Shown here: positions 7,719 to 18,426 of the stretch, one piece after another | How the letters are laid out: every line of letters begins with the position of its first letter | Numbering within the stretch: position 1 is the first letter of the stretch | DNA from: Arthrobacter sp. AQ5-06 | GTDB lineage: Bacteria > Actinomycetota > Actinomycetes > Actinomycetales > Micrococcaceae | Direction of reading: 5' to 3' | Length of the DNA stretch: 64,000 nucleotides | NCBI RefSeq assembly: GCF_003287955.1 | Contig: NZ_QMKP01000003.1 | Coordinates: 62,001-126,000 of the forward strand | Translations under genes and position numbers: made by a program | The notes under the pieces: model-generated | Databases searched by the model: none | What the model was told of the DNA's origin: nothing | The model's input: only the letters and a program-made list of their open reading frames with translations

Positions 7719-9359
7719 TTGTCAGAGCAGAACGCATCAGCCAGCAACGCGGGGCCGGCAGGGGAACCAGCCCCCGCGCGGTTCAGGCCTACGGCAGTTG
7801 CTGCGGTCCGCCTGGACACGATCGGCGACGCGATCGGTGTGCAGGTCCCGGGCGCCTCCGCTGCCGTCAGCGTCACGGGGATTTCACTGAATTCGCGAAC
7901 CGTGGAACAGGGCGACCTGTACGTGGCGCTGCCGGGTGCTTCCCGCCATGGCGCTGACTTCGTGCCGCAGGCGGTCGGCAGGGGAGCAGTGGCAGTCCTG
8001 ACCGACGACGCCGGTGCACGCCTTCTCGCGTTGTCTGCGGACACCACCGTCCCCGTCCTGGTGGTGGACGGACCGCGCAACGTCGTGGGGCCGCTGTCCG
8101 CCATGATCTACCAGAGCCAGCCCCCAGCCGGGCGGACGCCGCACTTATATGGTGTGACGGGAACCAACGGCAAGACCACCACCACGTACTTCATCAACGC
8201 CCTGCTCCGTGCGCTCGGACAGCAGACCGGCCTGATCGGAACCATCGAAATCCTGGCCGGCGGGGAGCCGGTTCCCAGCCTCCTGACCACACCTGAGTCA
8301 CCGGACCTCCACGGCTTGCTCGCCCTCATGCGGGAACGGGGACTGGACGCCGCGTCCATGGAAGTCTCCTCCCACGCAGTGTCCTTCCAGCGGGTTGACG
8401 GTGTGCTCTTCGACGTTGCCGGTTTCACGAACCTGACGCAGGACCATCTGGACCTGCACGGCACCATGGAGGACTACTTCGCCACGAAGGCGGAACTGTT
8501 CACACCGGGCCGTGCCCGCAGGGCTGTGGTGACGGTCGACGACGAATGGGGCCGCAGGCTTGCAGCCACGGCACGGATCCCGGTTACCACCCTCTCGATG
8601 ACACCCGGCGGAGCTCCCACGGACTGGACAGTAAAAGCTACCGCAGCGCGTGGACTGGGAACCGACTTCAGCCTGCAGGGGCCCGGCGGCGTCAACCTTA
8701 ACGTCCACACCGGCCTGCCGGGCACTTTCAACGTCGCCAACGCGGCGCTGGCCACGGTCATGGTCATGGCCAGCGGAGTGGACGCCGCTACCGTGCAGGC
8801 CGCCCTGGACCACCACGACCCGTTCACCGTGGCGGTACCGGGACGCATGCAGCTCGTCTCCGAAGAACCGGCAGCTGTAGTGGACTTCGCCCATAACACT
8901 GATGCCCTGGCACGCGCACTGGAAGCGGTCAGGTCACCGCTGCCCGGCTCCCGCGTGATCGTGGTTTTCGGAGCCACCGGACAGCGCGACCAAGGCAAGC
9001 GGCCCGCCATGGGGGCCGTCGCCGCAAAGATGGCCGACATCGTCATCGTCACGGACGACGACCCCCACGATGAGGACGCTGCGGCCATCAGGGCAGATGT
9101 AATGGCGGGCGCGCGGTCAGCGCGCGAACAGGAATCGCCGGGGTGTGTGATCGAAGAGGTTTATCCCCGCGACGCCGCCATCCAACGGGCCGTTGAACTG
9201 GCCGGTCCGGACGACACCATCCTGGTGGCTGGCCGCGGCCATGAGGTCTGGCAGGAAGTCAAGGGCGTCAATCTTGCACTGGACGACCGCGTGGAACTGC
9301 GGAACGCCTTGACAGCCAGGGGATTCACCGTTCTCCGAGACGACCGGATAGAGTCCTAG
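7719..9359 (+). CDS. murE: UDP-MurNAc-tripeptide synthetase MurE, likely L-lysine adding
   Basis: Cytoplasmic Mur ligase that adds the third stem-peptide residue to UDP-MurNAc-L-Ala-D-Glu. 546 residues, with the ATP-binding GTNGKT at 148-153. The residue-3 specificity loop reads TDDDPH (445-450): DDPH replaces the DNPR motif of meso-diaminopimelate-adding enzymes, Arg being the residue that contacts DAP. Together with the Arthrobacter-like context this suggests L-lysine as the substrate. The start is a TTG at 7719 with CGGAGA upstream; the first 35 residues are not typical of the family, so a later start is possible. murF follows six bases after the stop. Confidence 0.95.
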   Translation: MSEQNASASNAGPAGEPAPARFRPTAVAAVRLDTIGDAIGVQVPGASAAVSVTGISLNSRTVEQGDLYVALPGASRHGADFVPQAVGRGAVAVLTDDAGARLLALSADTTVPVLVVDGPRNVVGPLSAMIYQSQPPAGRTPHLYGVTGTNGKTTTTYFINALLRALGQQTGLIGTIEILAGGEPVPSLLTTPESPDLHGLLALMRERGLDAASMEVSSHAVSFQRVDGVLFDVAGFTNLTQDHLDLHGTMEDYFATKAELFTPGRARRAVVTVDDEWGRRLAATARIPVTTLSMTPGGAPTDWTVKATAARGLGTDFSLQGPGGVNLNVHTGLPGTFNVANAALATVMVMASGVDAATVQAALDHHDPFTVAVPGRMQLVSEEPAAVVDFAHNTDALARALEAVRSPLPGSRVIVVFGATGQRDQGKRPAMGAVAAKMADIVIVTDDDPHDEDAAAIRADVMAGARSAREQESPGCVIEEVYPRDAAIQRAVELAGPDDTILVAGRGHEVWQEVKGVNLALDDRVELRNALTARGFTVLRDDRIES

Positions 9360-9365
9360 ACCGAG

Positions 9366-10832
9366 ATGATTGCACTTACTGCGGCGGAAATCGCCGATAT
9401 CACACACGGCCGCCTGGACGCCGATCCGGGGATCACGCCCCTTTCGGTGGTCACTGATTCGCGAGAGGCTGCCGCCGGGTCGTTGTACGTGGCGAAACCT
9501 GGCGAGCACGCCGACGGCCACGACTTCGTTGCTGCGGCCTTCAGCCGCGGTGCGGTGCTGGTTCTCGCTGAGCGCCCCGTGACGGGGCCGGACGGCGTTA
9601 GCTATCCGGCTGTCCTGGTCGAGGATGCCGTGCTGGCCATGGGCGCGCTGGCCGCCGAAGCGGTCCGTCGGATCCGTCTGGCCCGGTCTGCTGCAGGCGA
9701 GGCCCTGACCATCATCGGAATCACCGGTTCCGCCGGGAAGACCACCACCAAGGACCTCCTCGCCGGCATCCTTACCCAACAGGCCGCCACCGTGGCCCCG
9801 CAGGGGTCCTACAACGGAGAGGTCGGCGTGCCGCTCACTGTCTTCCGCGCCGACACCCAAACGAGGTACCTGGTGATCGAGATGGGCGCCACTGGCATCG
9901 GGCACATCCGCTACCTGGCCGACATGGTGAAGCCTGACATCGGCGTAGTCCTCGGCGTCGGCACTGCCCACGCCGGGGAGTTCGGCGGCGTGGAAAACAT
10001 TGCCCAGGCCAAGGGCGAGCTGTTGGAGGCCCTCGCCGGCGGCGGCACTGCCGTCCTCAACCTCGACGACGACCGCGTGGCTGCCATGCGCAGCCGCACC
10101 GGCGCCACCGTGCTGGGCTTCTCGGCCGAAGGACGCGCTGACGCGACCGTTCGGGCCGTGAATCCGGACACAAACACCGAGGGCAACCCGGAATTCGAGC
10201 TCGTCCTGCCCGGCGGCGAAACAGGCCTGCACGTAAGCAGCCGCCTCATCGGCGCCCACCACACCGGCAACCTCCTCGCCGCAGCAGCTGCCGCGCACGC
10301 GGCCGGAGTGCCCGGTCAGGACATCGCCGCATCGCTGAGCACGCAGTCAGCGGCAAGCCGTTGGCGGATGGAACGCACCGAACGTGCTGACGGGGTGACC
10401 GTCATCAACGACGCCTACAACGCCAACCCGGAGTCCATGCGGGCGGCCCTGCGCACCCTGGCCGACCTGGGCCGCGGACGGCGCACCTGGGCTGTCCTGG
10501 GCGCCATGCTGGAACTGGGACCTGATTCAATCCGTGAACACACTGTTGTGGGCACCCAGGTGGTCCGCCTGAACATTTCCCGGCTGGTCGTCGTCGGCCG
10601 CGAAGCCCGGGCACTTTACGTTTCCGCCGTCCAGGAGGGTTCCTGGGGCGACGAATGCGTATTCGCCGAAACCGCCGAGGACGCCTATGCGCTCCTGAAC
10701 GCCGAGCTTGAGCCCGGTGACCTGGTGCTTTTCAAGTCGTCCAACAGCGTTGGACTGCGGCACCTGGGCGATCGGATAGCATTACCCCCACAATCCACGG
10801 AACCCGCCGATGAAGGGAGCGAGCTGCTGTGA
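9366..10832 (+). CDS. murF: UDP-MurNAc-tripeptide:D-Ala-D-Ala ligase MurF
   Basis: Adds the D-alanyl-D-alanine dipeptide to complete the cytoplasmic pentapeptide precursor. 488 residues: an N-terminal substrate domain, the central ATPase with GSAGKTT at 121-127 and NGEVGVPLT, and a C-terminal domain with [13 protein letters not shown]. The Gly-Ser-Ala-Gly-Lys-Thr loop is the MurF form of the Mur-ligase P-loop. The ATG at 9366 lies six bases after murE, and the stop overlaps the mraY GTG start by four bases. Confidence 0.97.
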   Translation: MIALTAAEIADITHGRLDADPGITPLSVVTDSREAAAGSLYVAKPGEHADGHDFVAAAFSRGAVLVLAERPVTGPDGVSYPAVLVEDAVLAMGALAAEAVRRIRLARSAAGEALTIIGITGSAGKTTTKDLLAGILTQQAATVAPQGSYNGEVGVPLTVFRADTQTRYLVIEMGATGIGHIRYLADMVKPDIGVVLGVGTAHAGEFGGVENIAQAKGELLEALAGGGTAVLNLDDDRVAAMRSRTGATVLGFSAEGRADATVRAVNPDTNTEGNPEFELVLPGGETGLHVSSRLIGAHHTGNLLAAAAAAHAAGVPGQDIAASLSTQSAASRWRMERTERADGVTVINDAYNANPESMRAALRTLADLGRGRRTWAVLGAMLELGPDSIREHTVVGTQVVRLNISRLVVVGREARALYVSAVQEGSWGDECVFAETAEDAYALLNAELEPGDLVLFKSSNSVGLRHLGDRIALPPQSTEPADEGSELL

Positions 10833-11938
10833 TTGCACTACTGATCGGCGCAGGACTTGCCCTGCTGTTTGCCTTGGTGGGAACGCCGCTGTTTATCCGC
10901 TTACTTGTGCGCAAGAGCTACGGACAATTCATCCGTGATGACGGACCCACCTCCCACCACACCAAACGCGGTACGCCCACCATGGGCGGCACCGTGCTGG
11001 TGGGCGCGGTCCTGCTCAGCTACGGACTGACCCACCTGATTATGTGGATGATGAACCCGGATTCGGCAGGCCCCTCCGCCTCGGCCCTGATACTGCTCTT
11101 CCTTATGGTCGGCATGGGGCTGGTGGGCTTCCTGGACGACTTCATCAAGATCTCCCGCCAGCGGAGCCTTGGCCTTGACGCGAAGGCCAAGCTCATCCTC
11201 CAGGCTGCTGTGGGCATAGCCTTCGCCATCCTTGCCCTGAACTTTCCCAATGCGGACGGCGTCACCCCCGCGTCCACGAAGATCTCCCTGGTGCGCGACG
11301 TGCCCTGGCTGGATATGGCCTTCGCCGGCACGGTGGTCGGAGCGATCCTCTTTGTTCTCTGGTCCAACCTGATCGTCACAGCCGCGACCAACGGCGTGAA
11401 TCTCACGGACGGCCTGGACGGGCTGGCCGCCGGCGCATCGGTCATGGTGTTCGGTGCCTACACGCTGATGGGCATCTGGCAGAACAACCAGGCCTGCGGG
11501 TCACCGCGCGAGACCGGCAGCGGCTGCTACTCGGTCCGGGACCCCTTGGACCTGGCGCTCCTGGCGGCCATCATGAGCGCCGCGCTGGTGGGGTTCCTGT
11601 GGTGGAACACCTCCCCGGCCAAGATTTTTATGGGTGACACCGGGTCGCTGGCCATCGGCGGCGCCATCGCCGGCTTCGCGATCCTGTCGCGCACGGAACT
11701 GCTGCTGGGAATCATCGGCGGCCTGTTCGTCCTGATTACCCTGTCCGTGATCATCCAGGTGAGCTACTTCAAGGCCACCGGCGGTAAGCGCGTCTTCAAG
11801 ATGGCGCCGCTGCAGCACCATTTCGAACTCAAGGGCTGGGCAGAAGTCACGGTGGTGGTCCGGTTCTGGATCCTGGGCGGGCTCTTCGTGGCCGTGGGCC
11901 TGGGTGTCTTCTACGCTGAATGGGTTGTGCTCCTGTGA
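10829..11938 (+). CDS. mraY: Phospho-MurNAc-pentapeptide transferase MraY
   Basis: Integral membrane enzyme that transfers phospho-MurNAc-pentapeptide to undecaprenyl phosphate, giving lipid I. 369 residues with about ten hydrophobic segments. Family signatures are GTPTMGG near residue 50, the Asp pair in [39 protein letters not shown] and the C-terminal [11 protein letters not shown]. The GTG start overlaps murF as GTGA, and the stop overlaps the chosen murD start in the same way. Confidence 0.98.
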   Translation: MIALLIGAGLALLFALVGTPLFIRLLVRKSYGQFIRDDGPTSHHTKRGTPTMGGTVLVGAVLLSYGLTHLIMWMMNPDSAGPSASALILLFLMVGMGLVGFLDDFIKISRQRSLGLDAKAKLILQAAVGIAFAILALNFPNADGVTPASTKISLVRDVPWLDMAFAGTVVGAILFVLWSNLIVTAATNGVNLTDGLDGLAAGASVMVFGAYTLMGIWQNNQACGSPRETGSGCYSVRDPLDLALLAAIMSAALVGFLWWNTSPAKIFMGDTGSLAIGGAIAGFAILSRTELLLGIIGGLFVLITLSVIIQVSYFKATGGKRVFKMAPLQHHFELKGWAEVTVVVRFWILGGLFVAVGLGVFYAEWVVLL

Positions 11939-13497
11939 CTGTTTCTCTCCGCCTGCAAAACCTGGTCAGTTGGGACTCTGATTGGGCGGGTCTGCGCGTT
12001 GCAGTCACCGGCATCGGAGTGTCCGGGTTCGCCGCGGCAGATACCCTCATCGAACTCGGCGCCCGGGTGGTGGTGGTTGACGCCGCCACCAGCGCGACAG
12101 CCAAAGCGCAGGCCGACACCCTGAAGATCGTCGGCGCCGTGGACGTGCTCCTGGGCGAGGACGCCGTCAACAGGATCCCCAAGATCGATGGCAGCTTCCC
12201 CGAACTCATCGTCACCTCCCCGGGGTGGCGGCCTGACCAGGCGCTCCTGGCCGCCGCTGCACGCGCCCACATTCCGGTCTGGGGGGAAGTCGAGCTTGCC
12301 TGGCGCCTGCGCGTCCGGGCAGGGCACAAAACCGCTGACTGGCTGACCATCACCGGCACCAACGGCAAGACCACCACGGTGGGCCTGACCTCGTCGATGC
12401 TGCAGGCCGCCGGCATGAAGGCCATCGCGGTCGGCAATGTGGGCACCCCCATCCTGGACGCCCTCCGCGACCCCGTGGAGTACGACGTCTTCGCGGTTGA
12501 ACTTTCCAGCTTCCAGCTGCACTGGGCTGAATCGCTGTCGCCGGTGGCCAGCGTCTGCCTGAACGTGGCTGAGGACCACGTTGACTGGCATGGTTCCTAC
12601 AATTCCTACCTCGCGGACAAAGCCAAGGTCTACGCGCGGACCCAGAAGGCGTGCATCTTCAACGCGGAGCAGATCGAGACCGAACGGATGGTGGAAGACG
12701 CCGACGTCGTGGAGGGCTGCCGCGCCATCGGCTTCACAACGCTCACCCCGGCCATCAGCATGCTGGGCGTGGTGGAGGGACTGCTGGTGGACCGTGCGTT
12801 TATCGAGGAACGCAAGGACAGCGCCGCCGAGCTGGCCTCGATGACCGACCTGGGGCAGTTTGCGCCCAGGCACATGGTGGCCAATGCCCTTGCGGCTGCT
12901 GCCCTGGTCCGGGCCTACGGTGTGGATGCGAAGGCGGTGCGCCAGGGAATCCAGGACTATGTGCCCGGCAACCATCGCATCCAGCCGGTCGCCAAGGAGA
13001 ACGGCGTGCTCTGGGTCAACGATTCCAAGGCCACCAACCCGCACGCAGCAGCCGCGTCACTGGCCACCTTTGAGAATGTCATCTGGATCGCGGGCGGCCT
13101 GTCCAAGGGCGTCAGCTACGACCACCTGGTCCAGGACCACGCTGCCCGGCTCAAGGCTGTGGTGCTCATCGGTACGGACACCGCCGCGCTTGCGGAGGCC
13201 TTGCGGCGACACGCGCCGGATGTCCCCGTGATCACGACGCCGGCGGGCGACACTGAAAATATGCAGACTGCCGTAACGGGCGGAGCCACCACGGGCAGCT
13301 CGCCGGATTCCGGTGCGGCCGTGATGTTCCGGGCCGTTGCGTCAGCGGCGCAGCTGGCGGCATCAGGCGACACCGTGCTGATGGCCCCGGCAGCTGCTTC
13401 CATGGATCAGTTCTCTTCCTATGCTCACCGCGGCGACGCCTTTATTGAAGCTGTCCGCGAGCTGGTGGAAGGGCAGGCCCAGACCGGCGAGGAGTAA
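11935..13497 (+). CDS. murD: UDP-MurNAc-L-alanine:D-glutamate ligase MurD
   Basis: Adds D-glutamate to UDP-MurNAc-L-Ala. 520 residues. An N-terminal Rossmann fold ([17 protein letters not shown]) precedes the ATPase with GTNGKTTT (141-148) and [11 protein letters not shown], and the C-terminal domain includes [12 protein letters not shown] chose the GTG at 11935, which forms a GTGA overlap with the mraY stop, as at the preceding junction; an ATG at 11920 would add five residues. The C-terminal domain has a Gly/Thr/Ser-rich insertion around residues 440-460 that makes it longer than E. coli MurD (about 440). Confidence 0.96.
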   Translation: MTVSLRLQNLVSWDSDWAGLRVAVTGIGVSGFAAADTLIELGARVVVVDAATSATAKAQADTLKIVGAVDVLLGEDAVNRIPKIDGSFPELIVTSPGWRPDQALLAAAARAHIPVWGEVELAWRLRVRAGHKTADWLTITGTNGKTTTVGLTSSMLQAAGMKAIAVGNVGTPILDALRDPVEYDVFAVELSSFQLHWAESLSPVASVCLNVAEDHVDWHGSYNSYLADKAKVYARTQKACIFNAEQIETERMVEDADVVEGCRAIGFTTLTPAISMLGVVEGLLVDRAFIEERKDSAAELASMTDLGQFAPRHMVANALAAAALVRAYGVDAKAVRQGIQDYVPGNHRIQPVAKENGVLWVNDSKATNPHAAAASLATFENVIWIAGGLSKGVSYDHLVQDHAARLKAVVLIGTDTAALAEALRRHAPDVPVITTPAGDTENMQTAVTGGATTGSSPDSGAAVMFRAVASAAQLAASGDTVLMAPAAASMDQFSSYAHRGDAFIEAVRELVEGQAQTGEE

Positions 13498-13499
13498 CA

Positions 13500-14858
13500 A
13501 TGGTCAGCACGCCCACCCGGTCGCCGGCCTCACGGCCGCGCGCCGGGAAACCCGCTTCGCCCGCAAAGTCCACCATCACCCTGCCGGACCGGATCCGGGG
13601 CTGGTACCAGGCCTTCTGGTCCACGCTGGAGGGAACTGGCACCTCCAAGAACGGCTCAACGTATTACCTGATCCTTGGCTCCACGCTGGCATTGACCGCC
13701 ATCGGCATCATGATGGTGCTGTCGGCCTCAAGCGTCGAATCCATCGCTGCCGGAAAATCGCCCTACGGCGACGCCCTGAAGCAGGGAATGTTCGCCGCCA
13801 TCGGCATCTTCACCATGTTTGTCCTCTCGCGCATCAACGTGGTCTGGTTGAAGCGCCTGGCCTGGCCGGGGCTGGGCGGGGCCCTTGTCCTCCTGGTCCT
13901 GGTGCAGCTGATTGGTGACGAAGTCAACGGCAACAAGAACTGGATCGACCTGGGCGGTATCACCTTCCAGCCGTCCGAGGCGTCCAAGCTGACTCTGGCG
14001 CTGTGGATGGCCACCGTCCTGGCCAGGAAAGGGAAGCTGCTGCGGCGCTGGCCCCACGTGCTGATCCCGGCCGTGCCGCTGGCGGGCGGGGTCATCGGCC
14101 TGGTCCTGTTGGGCAATGACCTGGGCACGGCCATGATCATCATGATGATCACTGCTGCCGCACTCTTCTTCGCCGGAGTACCGCTGTACCTGTTCGGGTT
14201 CGCCGCCCTGGCCGCGGCCGCCGGTACAGCCGTCATGGCCATCACCAGCTCAAACCGCATGTGCCGCATCACCTCGTGGTGGACGGGCCAGTCCTGTGCC
14301 GACGGCATTGACGCCAACTACCAGGCCACCAATGGGCTCTACGGGCTTGCGTCCGGGGGCTGGTTCGGCGTCGGACTTGGCCAAAGCCGGCAGAAGTACA
14401 GCTGGATACCGGAAGCCCACAACGACTTCATTTTCGCCATCATCGGCGAGGAACTCGGCCTGGTGGGCACCGTCGTCGTGCTTGTCCTTTTTGCCATCCT
14501 TGGCGCCGCCATCTACCGCGTGGTGGTGGCGCAGGAGGATATGTTCCACCGGGTGCTGGCCGGCACCATCATGGTGTGGCTGCTGGGGCAGGCCACGGTC
14601 AACATGGCCGTAGTGACAGGGCTGATGCCTGTGATCGGAGTGCCGCTCCCGTTCATTTCCTACGGCGGTTCGGCATTGCTGATGTCGCTCTGCGCCGTGG
14701 GGGTGGTGCTGTCGCTCGCACGCGAACAGATGGCGCCTGCCCTCCGACCGAAGAAACTGCTGAAATTCGGCGCAAGGAAGGCCGCCGGATCCACAGACCG
14801 TAAAACTGCTGGCCGCAAAACCGCCAGCCCCAAAACAACCGCAAGAAAGCGTACGTAG
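13500..14858 (+). CDS. ftsW: SEDS peptidoglycan glycosyltransferase FtsW
   Basis: Septal SEDS-family polymerase that builds glycan strands from lipid II with FtsI. 452 residues: a cytoplasmic N-terminus of about 55 residues, about ten membrane segments, LGGITFQPSEASKL, the conserved GNDLGTAMI motif with its Asp, SWIPEAHNDFIFAIIGEELGL, and PLPFISYGGSALL. The C-terminus is a Lys/Arg/Thr-rich tail of about 35 residues, ending ARKRT. It starts two bases after murD; murG follows six bases later. The site in the dcw cluster favours FtsW over RodA. Confidence 0.97.
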   Translation: MVSTPTRSPASRPRAGKPASPAKSTITLPDRIRGWYQAFWSTLEGTGTSKNGSTYYLILGSTLALTAIGIMMVLSASSVESIAAGKSPYGDALKQGMFAAIGIFTMFVLSRINVVWLKRLAWPGLGGALVLLVLVQLIGDEVNGNKNWIDLGGITFQPSEASKLTLALWMATVLARKGKLLRRWPHVLIPAVPLAGGVIGLVLLGNDLGTAMIIMMITAAALFFAGVPLYLFGFAALAAAAGTAVMAITSSNRMCRITSWWTGQSCADGIDANYQATNGLYGLASGGWFGVGLGQSRQKYSWIPEAHNDFIFAIIGEELGLVGTVVVLVLFAILGAAIYRVVVAQEDMFHRVLAGTIMVWLLGQATVNMAVVTGLMPVIGVPLPFISYGGSALLMSLCAVGVVLSLAREQMAPALRPKKLLKFGARKAAGSTDRKTAGRKTASPKTTARKRT

Positions 14859-14864
14859 CACCAG

Positions 14865-15965
14865 ATGACTTCCCAGAACCTGTCCATTGTCCTGGCGGGC
14901 GGCGGAACCGCCGGCCATATCAGCCCCCTGCTGGCCATCGCGGCCGCCCTGCGTGCGGCCGTGCCCGGTGCCAGGCTGCTCGCTGTGGGCACGCCCGCCG
15001 GCATGGAAACGCGGCTGGTGCCCGCCGCCGGCCTGGAACTGGCCACCATCGACCGGGTGCCTTTTCCGCGGAAACCTTCCGCTGACCTGCTCAGGCTGCC
15101 CGCACGGCTGGCCGGGGCGGTCAGGCAGTCCGGACGCATCCTCGACGAAGCCTCGGCCGACGTCCTGGTGGGCGTCGGCGGCTACGTCTGCACACCGCTG
15201 TACCTCGCCGCCCGGCGCCGGGGAATCCCCATCGTGATCCATGAGGCCAATACCAGGCCTGGCCTGGCCAACCGGGTGGGATCGTTCCTGACCCATCACG
15301 TGGCCACCGCCTTCGACACCACGCGCCTGCGTCACGCCCGCCATGTCGGCATGCCCATGCGGACCGAAATCTCCAGCCTGGACCGGGAAACTGCCCGTGC
15401 CGCCGCGCGCGAAGCCCTGGGCCTGGATCCCACCACGCCAACGCTGATTGTGACCGGCGGTTCCTCCGGGGCCCAGAGCATCAACCGCGAGGTCGCCGCC
15501 GCCGTCCAGGACCTTGGCGCGGCGGGAATCCAGACGCTCCACATCACCGGCCTCGGCAAGACTGTTTTGGGGCCCGACGGCGGACCGCTCGCCGCGCCGG
15601 GCTACCGGCAGGTCGAGTACGTGGACGGCATGGAGCGGGTGTACGCCGCCGCGGACGTGCTGCTGGCGCGGTCCGGCGCAGCCACGGTCTGCGAAGTGGC
15701 CGCCGTGGGAGTGCCCGCAGTGTTTGTCCCGCTGCCCATCGGCAACGGCGAGCAGGCGCTCAACGCGGCGGGCCTCGTGAACGCCGGCGGAGCACTCCTG
15801 GTCCCGGATAAGGACTTCACCGCGCAGTGGGTGGCGAGCCAGCTCATCCCCCTGGCAACCGACCCCGGCCGCCTGGCCACCATGGCCGCCAACTCGCGAC
15901 GCCTTGGCATCAGAAACGCCGATCAGCGCATGGCTGATCTTGTCCTGGAAGCGGTATCCGCATGA
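14865..15965 (+). CDS. murG: Lipid II synthase MurG
   Basis: GT28 glycosyltransferase that adds GlcNAc from UDP-GlcNAc to lipid I at the inner membrane face. 366 residues, two Rossmann domains. Motifs seen are [18 protein letters not shown] at the N-terminus, [43 protein letters not shown] at about residue 200, and [21 protein letters not shown] with the UDP-GlcNAc-binding Glu. The ATG is six bases after ftsW and the stop overlaps murC by ATGA. Confidence 0.97.
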   Translation: MTSQNLSIVLAGGGTAGHISPLLAIAAALRAAVPGARLLAVGTPAGMETRLVPAAGLELATIDRVPFPRKPSADLLRLPARLAGAVRQSGRILDEASADVLVGVGGYVCTPLYLAARRRGIPIVIHEANTRPGLANRVGSFLTHHVATAFDTTRLRHARHVGMPMRTEISSLDRETARAAAREALGLDPTTPTLIVTGGSSGAQSINREVAAAVQDLGAAGIQTLHITGLGKTVLGPDGGPLAAPGYRQVEYVDGMERVYAAADVLLARSGAATVCEVAAVGVPAVFVPLPIGNGEQALNAAGLVNAGGALLVPDKDFTAQWVASQLIPLATDPGRLATMAANSRRLGIRNADQRMADLVLEAVSA

Positions 15966-17338
15966 TCCCCGCAAGCATCCGCAGCCAGGAGTCCCTGGGC
16001 CGCGTCCATTTCATCGGCATCGGCGGGGTGGGAATGTCCGCCGTGGCCCGCATCATGGTGGCCCGCGGCGTCGCCGTCAGCGGGTCGGATGCCAAGGACC
16101 TTCCGGTGATGGCGGAGCTGTCTGCCGCCGGCGCGAGGATCGCCGTGGGCTACGCCGCACCCAACCTGGGCGATGCCCAGACCGTGGTGGCCGGCTCGGC
16201 GATCCGTGCGGACAACGCCGAACTGGTGGCCGCGCGTGCGGCCGGCCTGCCCGTGCTGCACCGCTCGGAGGCACTGGCGGCTACCATGGGCGACGACCTC
16301 GTGGTGACCGTGGCAGGCACCCACGGCAAGTCCACCACCACATCCATGATCACCGTCCTGCTCCAGGGCGCCGGGATGGATCCGTCGTTTGCCATCGGTG
16401 CCAACGTGCCTGCGCTCGGCGTCAATGCCGCCCACGGCACGTCAGGGGTCTTTGTGGCCGAAGCGGACGAATCCGACGGGTCCTTCCTGAACTACCGGCC
16501 CAGAATTGCCGTGGTCACCAATGTCGAACCAGATCACTTGGACCACTACGGCACCGCCGAGGCCGTCTACGAGTCCTTCGACCGCTTTACGGCGCTGCTT
16601 CCGGCCGACGGCGTCCTGATTGCCTGCGCTGATGACGCCGGCGCCACAGCCCTCGCAGAGCGCACGCTCGCGCGCGGCAACACCCGGGTGGTGTTGTACG
16701 GCACCTCGGACGGGTCGGACCTGGTACTGCATGACGGCGGCCCGGGGGAGGTGGCGGTCTCCTCACCTGCCGGACGGTTCGCCCTGGACTTGCAGGTCCC
16801 GGGCCGGCACAACGCGCTGAACGCCGCCGCCGCCGTCGCCGTCGCGCTGGAGCTGGGGGTCGACGCCGAAAGTGCCGCGCGTGCCCTGGCGCACTTCTCG
16901 GGCGCTTCCCGGCGCTTTGAATTGAAAGGCGAGGCGCGCGGCGTGCGCGTCTATGACGACTACGCACACCACCCCACGGAGGTACGGGCCGCCCTGACGG
17001 CTGCGCGGTCCGTGGCGGGCGGGCACCGCGTCCATGTCCTGTTCCAGCCACATCTCTTCTCCCGTACGAGGGAGTTTGCCAGGGAGTTCGCGGAAGCGCT
17101 GAACCTTGCAGACACCGCCCTGGTTTTGGACATTTACCCCGCGCGCGAAGACCCCATCCCAGGGGTCACCAGCCAGCTCATCGCCGAGCACCTGGCTCCC
17201 GGCGGACGCCTGGTGGAGTCAGGCGGGGCGGTTGCTGCCCTTACGGACGCCGCCGGGCCCGGCGATATCATCCTGACCGTCGGGGCAGGGGATGTCACGG
17301 CCTTCGGACCGCAGATCGTGCAGGCTCTCGGTGGGTAG
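15962..17338 (+). CDS. murC: UDP-MurNAc:L-alanine ligase MurC
   Basis: First Mur ligase of the stem peptide, adding L-alanine to UDP-MurNAc. 458 residues: N-terminal UDP-binding fold ([17 protein letters not shown]), ATPase with GTHGKSTTT at 119-127, [14 protein letters not shown] and [11 protein letters not shown], then [14 protein letters not shown] and [13 protein letters not shown] in the C-terminal domain. These are specific to MurC rather than the other Mur ligases. It overlaps murG by four bases and the chosen ftsQ start by eight. Confidence 0.97.
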   Translation: MIPASIRSQESLGRVHFIGIGGVGMSAVARIMVARGVAVSGSDAKDLPVMAELSAAGARIAVGYAAPNLGDAQTVVAGSAIRADNAELVAARAAGLPVLHRSEALAATMGDDLVVTVAGTHGKSTTTSMITVLLQGAGMDPSFAIGANVPALGVNAAHGTSGVFVAEADESDGSFLNYRPRIAVVTNVEPDHLDHYGTAEAVYESFDRFTALLPADGVLIACADDAGATALAERTLARGNTRVVLYGTSDGSDLVLHDGGPGEVAVSSPAGRFALDLQVPGRHNALNAAAAVAVALELGVDAESAARALAHFSGASRRFELKGEARGVRVYDDYAHHPTEVRAALTAARSVAGGHRVHVLFQPHLFSRTREFAREFAEALNLADTALVLDIYPAREDPIPGVTSQLIAEHLAPGGRLVESGGAVAALTDAAGPGDIILTVGAGDVTAFGPQIVQALGG

Positions 17339-18239
17339 TCCGCGCCGGCCCACCTACGCTTCACCGGGCAGGCGGCAGCCACCCGCGCACGCGGAACCGG
17401 AGGTCATCTCGGCCTCCAAAAGCGCACCGGAAGGGGACACCCCGTCTTTGCAGGGGCGCAAAGACGCCAAGGACGCCGACCGCAAGCGGTCAGTGGACAA
17501 GGCACCAGCGGGCACTGACAATGTGCTGGCCTTCCCGGAGCCCCCCGGAAAGCGCCGCAAACGGAACTTCCTGGTGGCCCTTGGCACTGTCCTGGCTCTG
17601 GTCTGTGCGTTGCTGGCCGCCGCAATCTTTTCACCGGTCCTCGCCGTTGGCACCGTATGGGTGTCCGGGACGCGGCTCGTCACCCAGGATCAGGTCCAGG
17701 CCGCACTGGAACCCCTGAAGGGCACACCCCTACCCCAGATCAGCGATGAGGAAGTCAGCCGCCTCCTGGCACCCCTCGTCCAGATCAAGTCCGTCTCAAC
17801 CCAGGCACGGCCGCCGTCCGGATTAGTGGTCCAGGTGCTGGAGCGGGTTCCCGTGGCCCTGGTCAAGCAGGGGGAGCAGTACCAGTTGGTGGATGTGGAC
17901 GGTGTGGTGCTGGCCAGCCCTGCGGACCCGGCGGCGATTGCCCTGCCCGTGATCGACGGCGGCGCCGGAACCATCGGCAAGGACCTCTTCCAGGCCACCG
18001 CAGCGGTCCTCGGTGCGCTCCCGCTGGACGTGCTGTCGAAGCTGTCCAACGCGTCCGCCCAGTCTGTGGACGCCGTGGAGCTCAAATTGGTGGATGGCCA
18101 GACCGTCATTTGGGGGAACGCGGGGGAGAAGGAGCTCAAGGCCAAGGTGCTTGAAGCCCTGCTGAAGGTTCCCACGGACCCGAAGAACCCCGTCCGTGTG
18201 TACGATGTGAGCGCGCCCCGGCATCCGGTGACCCGCTGA
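17331..18239 (+). CDS. ftsQ: Cell division protein FtsQ (DivIB)
   Basis: Bitopic divisome protein linking early and late division proteins. From the GTG at 17331 it has about 302 residues: a charged cytoplasmic N-terminus of about 75, one membrane segment (VALGTVLALVCALLAAAIF, about 80-98), a POTRA domain starting VGTVWVSGTRLVTQDQVQAAL, and the FtsQ domain with SGLVVQVLERVPVALV. The start is uncertain: the frame is open from 17292, no strong ribosome-binding site is visible, and 17331 gives the smallest murC overlap. ftsZ follows after a 187-base gap with its own control signals. Confidence 0.9.
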   Translation: MGSPRRPTYASPGRRQPPAHAEPEVISASKSAPEGDTPSLQGRKDAKDADRKRSVDKAPAGTDNVLAFPEPPGKRRKRNFLVALGTVLALVCALLAAAIFSPVLAVGTVWVSGTRLVTQDQVQAALEPLKGTPLPQISDEEVSRLLAPLVQIKSVSTQARPPSGLVVQVLERVPVALVKQGEQYQLVDVDGVVLASPADPAAIALPVIDGGAGTIGKDLFQATAAVLGALPLDVLSKLSNASAQSVDAVELKLVDGQTVIWGNAGEKELKAKVLEALLKVPTDPKNPVRVYDVSAPRHPVTR

Positions 18240-18287
18240 ACGCTTTATTTACCCGGTATTCCCGCGACACGCGGCTCCGGTTATTGA

Positions 18288-18361
18288 ATGTCTGAACCAT
18301 AGGAAATAGCGTTCCAGACATGAGTTACTTGACATAACTATAACCTTCAACTCGAAGGTTA
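18288..18361 (+). promoter_or_regulatory. ftsZ upstream region: two hairpins and a -35-like box
   Basis: ATGTCTGAAC (18288-18297) pairs with GTTCCAGACAT (18311-18321) with one bulged C; TAACCTTC (18341-18348) pairs exactly with GAAGGTTA (18354-18361) over a 5-base loop. TTGACA stands at 18329-18334 between them and TATAAC at 18339, but the spacing is not that of a standard promoter pair. The 187-base gap, rare within this cluster, suggests that ftsZ has its own transcription control. Confidence 0.5.
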
Positions 18362-18426
18362 AGGTTCGAAGTTTCAAGCCCGACTCCACAGTTTTCGCAA
18401 TAGGACACGAACAAGGGACACGTAAC

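Noticed and set aside
9117..10298. A 393-codon open frame on the minus strand
   Set aside because: It is antisense to murE and murF and has no ribosome-binding site or family motif.
14250..15974. A 574-codon open frame on the minus strand
   Set aside because: It runs antisense through ftsW and murG, both of which have complete family motifs; the open frame is a by-product of high GC codon use, and the protein has no recognisable domain.
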